Shown here in pieces: positions 57,301 to 64,000 of a stretch of DNA of 64,000 bases. Both the position numbers and the translations under genes were made by a program. The stretch is from contig VZRZ01006181.1 of the NCBI GenBank assembly GCA_013398175.1, positions 1,945,641-2,009,640 of the forward strand. The letters are read 5' to 3'. The notes under the pieces are model-generated. The model was not told the DNA's origin and did no database searches. It saw only the letters and a list, made by a program, of their open reading frames with translations. Origin of the DNA: Climacteris rufus. Lineage: Eukaryota; Chordata; Aves; Passeriformes; Climacteridae. Positions within the stretch are counted from its first letter, which is position 1. The number at the start of each line of letters is the position of its first letter.

Positions 57301-60141
57301 AGCTCTGCTGGCTCCTTATCTCTTGGTACAATTTCCTTTCATGTCTGCTCAGTTTAGACTCATGGTAAGCCGGGTTCTGAAAGGTGATCATTGGCAGCTG
57401 ACAATGTTCTCGGGTTATATCACAACCTCTCCAGTTATGTATTCCAGTTAGAATCCCCAGATAGCTTTGATAGTGCATTTCGGTTGTGCCTTGCAGAACA
57501 CAGTGGCTGATCTTTATGTGTCTGTACCAAAAAGACACTTTCAACACAGATGCCACATCTTGAACAACCTGCACTATATCAGTTATGCCTTTATTGAATC
57601 AGATGTTGGATCAGGATCAGGTCCTTTGTCACTTGATTTTATAATTTTTTGGTTTTATGATCTTGCTAATTTTGGGAGGAGTCTAGTATAGCTCTGAATG
57701 GACTGTGCCCTAGGCTGGTACCCATCAAGGGGGTGACTTATCCTTAGCACCAAGTTCAGCTCAGTGATAGAAATAAAGGAAAACTAATGTGAGAAGGAGG
57801 AGATTAATATCTCATATCTTTTTCAATAAATTTGATGATGTCTCTTATGGCTGTCATCACACTTAGGTTTCAAATTTTTAATTAAAAACTCCATAGCTGA
57901 AATTTCTGTAATACTGTAAAAATGAGGACTAAATTCTACCTATTTGTCAGTTTCTTCATATGGAGAAACAATGTTGCCTCTTTTAAATATCAAATGTGAA
58001 TAAAATATGCTGGGTTTTTCTTTTTTTAATCTTAACTTAAAAAATAGTTTCATAAAAGGCTCTCTTGAAAGCAATGATGGGACAATCTATTATTAAAAGA
58101 AACAAATCAATATTAATGCAATTTGATGGCTGAGATTTGCTTGAGTAGTATTTTATATTCATGTGGATGCTGTTAACTCTGCCTTATTAGATATGTGCAA
58201 CATGGGTGAGTTAAGGTTGCTGTGGGAACCGTAATTTTTTAAATTTCCTGACTTTATCGCAGGTAAAGTCAACCCAAGCCACCTTGCATTAATATCATGC
58301 AATTTCTTTGATTAAGAAAAGTGTGTTGGATTCTTTTATTGTCTGTGTTCCTGCATTCAGTTGCATGTTCAATCAAAACGAGTTTGATTTCTAGCCCCAC
58401 ACTAAAGAATTAGAGGAGTACAACTGGCGCTTGCTTTCAGGAAAGAGCAACAACTCCAAATGCCAGCACAGTCCACAGATTTGAAGGCTTTTTCCATTGT
58501 GTACTGCTCTCCATGTGCTTGTGTGTGGCCTGTGACAGTGGCATACACACCCATCCTGGCATGCAGCAGGGGACCGGGGGTAGAAGTAGATGGTCTGGGA
58601 TATTTAGTACCTTAGGCAGGCCTTTTCCTCTGATACCTTTCCTTTCCAGATGCACAGGGCTGCATAAAGAAAGTCTGAAATGACCAAACCATATGTAGGG
58701 CAATACCACAAATTCTCTTGGTTCTGCTCCGCTGCTCTTCTCCATCCTTCTTGACATGTTCTGATACTCTGGGCATATCACAAAGAGAATGGGATGCTGG
58801 TTTGAGCTTTCATCATGCTCTTTGCAGTTCAAGTATGTTTTCCTGTACCTACTCCTGAGTATCAGAGAGCTTGATAATTTCCACCTCTTATTCAGAATGA
58901 GGGAAACTGCCTATTGCTAAATATCTGCAACTTACAGCACAAATGCCTGTAGCCGTGTTGGCTGCAGGCTCATTATAGTCAATGGAGAAATAGCCAGGGT
59001 TAGGAAAGGATTTATCTGATATTTCCACAATGGAAGGGGATGATAATCAGGGCTTTGGAAGTCCATATTAAGCTTTAGGAGTGTGGTCTAACTTAAGAGG
59101 AGCCTTCTGCACTAAACATGATGGAATTTAGCCCTAGTATATCTACAAGGAAGTAGCAGTAGTACACAAGGATACCTAGCCAAGACAAAAACAACCTAAC
59201 TACATGCTAACCTAGTTTAGTGCTTGGCTACTTAACCCTGGAGAGAAAAAAAACCTCCATGAGCATGACTGGGGTGCTATTTTGCTACAAAGACGCTGCT
59301 TCTGTAATGAAAACTGGCTTGCAGGTCTTGGCAAAGCTCTGCTTTATGCCACAGAGACAGAGCCTCAGAACTGTCTCTTTTGCAACAACCTGTGTTTCAG
59401 AAAGGCATCTGCAGGCCAGTCACTCTTCCTTTCAGAAGACATTTCCTTGGGATGGAAGTAGTTAATAAAAGTTGAGTATTCCAGTAAGAAGACAGAAAAA
59501 AATACCATGTGACTGAGATGGCCAATTAGGCATCATGAATATTCAGAATTCTCTAATCGAATGAAAGCTCATTACAAACACCCAGACTGAAATTTGCCCA
59601 TGTAAAATATTCATTGAACAATTTTGCATAAATAAATAATAAACAATAATAAATGCATAAAAGTTTGTTCATAGACCATCTATCAACAGGGGGAAAAAAA
59701 AGGACAGAATCTGCTAAATAAATTGTATGTAATGAGTAATCTGCCCACTGCTAGTTTTGAGCTCTCCCATGGTAGGTCTGCTGTGGAGATCTGACATGAG
59801 CATCTCTCTTCTGGGAGGGATGTGAAATAGGGCTGCTTGGAATAGATAAAAACACCAAGGTACCCTGATGTTAAGGGAGCAGGGTGTCTAAGATTGGGAC
59901 TTAGCTTATCACAGATGTAACAGGGTCTGAGAGTTGTCTGAACATGGGAGCTGGAGAAAATTACTGGATTTGAAGAAAATTCAAACCCATTCCCATTTAA
60001 GTGCAGGAGGATTTCCATTTAAGAGCTTCTTTGCATGTGCAGCCAACCAAGGTTTACCAAACTCTTCCTGATACAAAGGATGTGTTCAGTTTCACATGGC
60101 ATCACAGGGTGATGCAGAGGGAGAACAAAGTTAAAACTATA
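57301..60141. other. Unique DNA with AT-rich element-like blocks
   Basis: 58,200-58,320 (AACCGTAATTTTTTAAATTT, GCATTAATATCATGC) and 59,510-59,670 (GCCAATTAGGCATCATGAAT, TTGCATAAATAAATAATAAA) are AT-rich, non-repetitive and element-like. At 58,250-58,270 GACTTTA and TAAAGTC form a small inverted repeat around GCAG/GT. No gene: the 131-codon minus frame at 58,437-58,832 has no domain. Confidence 0.4.
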
Positions 60142-60157
60142 GTGTGTGTGTGTGTGT
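60142..60157. repeat. (GT)8 microsatellite
   Basis: Short GT dinucleotide run. Likely neutral. Confidence 0.9.
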
Positions 60158-63100
60158 ATGAGGTGCAAGGGAATGCATTTTGCTGGACATGTGCAAACAG
60201 GCTGTACACAAACAGAAAAAGGTCAGAGCTGTCCCAGAGCTGCATATGGAATAACTGCAAATGACTGCATATGCTTTGCCTATCTGCTTGGTTAACAGCA
60301 CCAAGGAAAGGGGACTGGGAGAGAAATCAAAGGGCTGCTTCAATAAAATGTGAAAGCCAAAATCCTCTGTTGTTAGGAGAGAAATACCAGGCAGGAGTAC
60401 TAAGCTGTCACTGGAGATAGTTATGAGTGAAAAGGTCTTATACCCATCCAGTTGTGCTGGGCCCCATGTGTGAAGAATCTGGCTCTTAGGAAGTCTATGA
60501 GACAGCCTGGCCTATTAAGTGTGAGTTTAATAGGAGTAGAAACCTTCCTTGGGGTAGGAACCACCATTTTTGTGGTTTGTTTGCACAGGTAGTATCAGAA
60601 AAGTAACCTGTATTCCAGCTGTGCCCCATCACAAGAGCAATGAATGGGACATTTGTGGGGACTTGGTATATACCTCCTGGCAGGTGGAGAAGGGATGTGA
60701 GAGCTCAGGTTGCCACCTACTTTCATTCTGTAAAAGTCATCACTCACCCATGGTCAACCTTTGCAAATCCCCCTTCACCCACATAGTAATTCCCTGACAA
60801 GTATCCCAAGTATCCACCTACACAGCAAATTACATGACAAATTTCCTGTAACTACATGGTGCTACCTGGTCCTTCATGCTGGGGGATAATTAGAATCTGA
60901 AAGAGTTTTGTAAAGGTTAATTTATGTGAGACTGATCACACCCTCTTTGCCTACCCTGAGCCCAGGACTTCCACTTTCAAATATGGGTCTTGTGCTCTTC
61001 TCTGGGTATCACCTGTTCCATGTCACGCTTGGGAGAGGTTTGATGTCTCTATAGATTGGGGTACAGAAGGCAGCTGGGGCTGGGTAGGCTTTTGTCTGTT
61101 GTAAACCCACATGTGCCCAGTCCCCAGCAGATAAATGCATGATGCTGTCACAACCACAGGAGTCTAATAGGAGGCTCCCTAACAGCTGTGGTCCCCAGGA
61201 GTTCAGCTTAGAGTTGCACAGGCCCCTGCCATTCTCCCTGAAGGACTCACCACAGTAAGTTGCCCTCCCCATTCTGCCTGATGGAGGTAATCACTGCTCT
61301 CTGCTGACCAGCCAGGATGGGAGAATTAACACTGGAAAATAAAATAAAAAACCAAAACCAACCCTAATCCTTATGCCCCCCTTCTCACCCACCAGTGAAA
61401 TCTCACATGGGGATTTTCCGTTAAAGGGGGTAATCATGTGTGTTTCAGCCTAGAGTCTGAGCTTTGCTGGCTGGGTTTTGCTCTGTTAGAATCTCTCCTT
61501 CTCTAGCTGGTTGCAAATCCCTACCTTGTTATCACAAGACAGTTAACTATCTAATCACACAGTTTTATTGCATGCTTAGCCCTGAAACACACCATACTGC
61601 CAGATGCTATACCAGACTGTATTAGGGAAATAATAACAAGGCAATTCAGAAGGCTTGTCTCATAGCTGCTGGGTAATTTAGTGACCAGGCTGTTCTGTAA
61701 TTTTGTTGTCACTGTGGCTCTGTGGGCTTGGCTGGGAGAACCGTGTCAGCATGTGCGGTTTGCTGTGACAGACTGCGTGTTGGAGAGCAGCATCACACGG
61801 GAAGAACTGGTACATGTGACAATTTCGGGAGTCTGCTTGTTTCTGTTTATGATTAATCAGGGTGGACCTGTGCAAGGGGACTGATACTTTCTGACTGGTT
61901 CATCAGAAAGACCAAACACAAAAGTGGTAGCAGAGGCTTATTCTCCTTAGTCTCTGGAACTGGTCTCTCCAAGCTAGGGTTAATGAAGATAAACAATGTG
62001 AGGATAGAGGAAAATATGGGATGGGAGCTGTTTATCTGGGCAGGGCAAAAAGTTACCCCCTGGGGTTCTGGCCGAATAGCACTTCTGCAAGTACCAGGAT
62101 TTGTTGAAAAGAGGAAGACAGAGAATATATTAAACCATCTGTTTCCCTCTTGCAGTATACTGTAGGGCTGGAACAGGGATTACTGTGTCTCCTTGTTTAT
62201 CAGCTCCTACCTAACCATGAGAGGTGGGAGATTAAGTACTGTCAAGAGACATTTAAGGACCAGTGACATTCAGCAGAAGCCTCAGTAAATTCATATGTAT
62301 TAGCAAAGAAGGAATAGCAGTGTGCAAGAGATGTGCAAGCAAGACATTTTCATTCCATCAGTCTTTGTCTTTGCGCTCTGTGCCTCAGCATGAGCTTAGA
62401 CATGGCCATCAGCTATCTCTGTCTGTCTGGGCAGAGTTTGGGTTTAAACCATCCCTCTTCTCCTCTCATCCAAAACTGATTCCTTCTTTCTCAGTAGCAC
62501 CACTACACAGACCAAGCTTGAGCAATACTGTAAGCAACCTGAAAGTGATGATGGTAAATGGAGTGTTTGGGCTCAAGGGTGAGCTTTGAGTCTTCAGCTA
62601 GAACAATGGTATTAGTGTGCCTCCTAGGGACCCCTGCAAATGGAGTGGAGGACAGACATTCATGAAGCAAGAGCACTAAAGCAATATGTGTACATGGCAA
62701 TGTGACAGCAAACCTGAATTTGTGAGATGATGTATGTGCATGGTGGTGTACGAGGGTGTGTGACTGGGCAGCTGTGTGGAAGTAGGTGTGAGTGATGCAG
62801 GCATGGGATGTAAATTTGATAATATGTGGGGGCAGAGGGGCTGTACAAATCCTGTTTCTCCCAGGGAATTCATCTAAGAAGGCCTGTACTTCTGAGAACT
62901 AGGGCACATGTAGGTAAGTGGGTACCCATCCACTGCGGTGTGGTCCTGCATGAGATAAAGGTAACACTGACGAAAGATGCAGGTGCTGCTAACAGCTAAT
63001 CAGGCCTAGTGACTTTTGATTTTATTTTCCATCTCTAACTTTCCATTGAAATTGCATTCCAGGGAATGGAGGGAAGGAGGACAGGGAAGGAGGGGGGCAT

Positions 63101-64000
63101 AATTCTGGAGACTGTTGTTCATCAAGAATTGTTGCATTGCACCGTGCAAAGCAGCGTGTGAGGCGCATGTTGAAAACAAAGCCAATGGCATCATCTGGGA
63201 CCTTTGACCAAGGAGACTGTTAGGAAGAATTTTATTCAGGCAGGTAGATGGGAATGGCTTTATTAAAGATGTGAAGAGAAGGCTTGAGCTGCCTGGGTAA
63301 ATCCACTTCACTGGGAACTGAGGTTGATGGCTTAACTCCCTTGCTCTCCCTTGATTCATGAGAGAGGGCTGAGCTCTAAAATCTTTTATGAAAGATGGTG
63401 GTGATTGTTTAAAACAAATTAGCTGGGCCTGTTCTGGCCATTCTATGTCTTACCTTCTTGTGGGATGTGCACTGGACAATTTCCTGTTGTGGGATAAGGC
63501 CTGTTTTTCCTCTCATATGAGCTGAGTGGTCAAACCTAGGAACAGGAAATGCCAACCCACCTTTACAGTGCCCAGCAGCACACAGCAGTGCACAGCAGAG
63601 GCAGAGGCTCAACTCTAGCACTGGGCAGAATGCAGGAAAAAAGCACAGGGGGATATGGGGGCAAAGTGAGTGCAAATACAAGTAACAGTTCCCTCAGCTT
63701 TATTGAGCTGCCCCGAAAAAAGCATCTGCTTTACAGGACCTAATCTTCTCCCCAGATTAATATAAAGGTTATTGCTTAGTTGCATTTTTATATCTCTGTT
63801 TTCACATTTTCTTTATCTGAACAACAAAAGAAAGTAAAAGCATCAGAGCAGGCCTCCAACATTGTTCAGATACCAGATGAGGAGTATGTGTGTTCAAAGG
63901 GACTTGGACCTTTAAGGTAAATACTAAATGCACTGGGAAGAATGGAGATTGCAGGAGGAAAGCTTCCACTTTTCACAAAGGATATTAACTGCCTGATTGT
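60158..64000. other. Unique non-coding DNA to the window end
   Basis: No gene, RNA gene or repeat family recognised. A GT-rich stretch lies at 62,725-62,795 and a small CAGCAG/CACAGCAG cluster at 63,565-63,600. Open frames of up to 117 codons (63,006-63,359 minus) show no domain, and their neighbours on the opposite strand compete with them. Confidence 0.5.

Noticed and set aside
63565..63600. CAGCAG/CACAGCAG mini-repeat
   Set aside because: Too short and irregular for a meaningful tandem repeat.

Overview
This window looks like vertebrate nuclear DNA, most likely from a bird. The main evidence is a set of fragments of CR1, the dominant avian LINE. Some end in the family's short 3' tandem (ATTCTGTG then ATTCTATG at about 2044-2059). 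There is also a decayed endogenous-retrovirus LTR of a type I recall from bird genomes, and few repeats overall. Bacterial-style gene organisation is absent. The longest open frames are about 150 codons; they overlap each other on both strands and carry no recognisable domain, as expected by chance in 64 kb. I found no protein-coding gene that I can name, no RNA gene, no CRISPR array and no prokaryotic feature.

Layout. From 1 to about 20.3 kb, mostly unique AT-rich DNA is interrupted by six CR1 pieces (about 1.75, 3.8, 6.5, 8.5, 13.65 and 18.2-19.5 kb), a possible MIR/CORE-SINE relic at 2.85 kb and the LTR at 19.74-20.32 kb. From 20.3 kb to the end I recognise no CR1 or LTR, only short low-complexity tracts. 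This stretch holds several blocks that look like conserved non-coding elements: AT-rich with homeodomain-type and octamer sites, at about 24.4, 34.2, 36.5, 51.1 and 59.5 kb. It also holds a CpG-enriched domain at 56.1-57.3 kb with a dense transcription-factor motif cluster at 56.6-56.8 kb. Together these fit a regulatory gene desert or a very long intron.

The signals most worth checking are splicing-like and on the + strand. At 29,441-29,467 a pyrimidine tract runs into CAG directly followed by GTAAGTG, the form of a recursive (zero-length exon) splice site. At 44,111-44,185 a (CT)13 tract and a TTGC motif precede a 22-nt segment bounded by perfect AG and GT, the form of a neuronal microexon. 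If both are real, the window lies within a long + strand intron. Two isolated segments also look out of place: a CpG-rich minus-strand open frame at 22,483-22,585, and a minus-strand coiled-coil-like open frame of 42 codons at 53,089-53,217. All of these are inferences from sequence appearance; no alignment or expression data were available.
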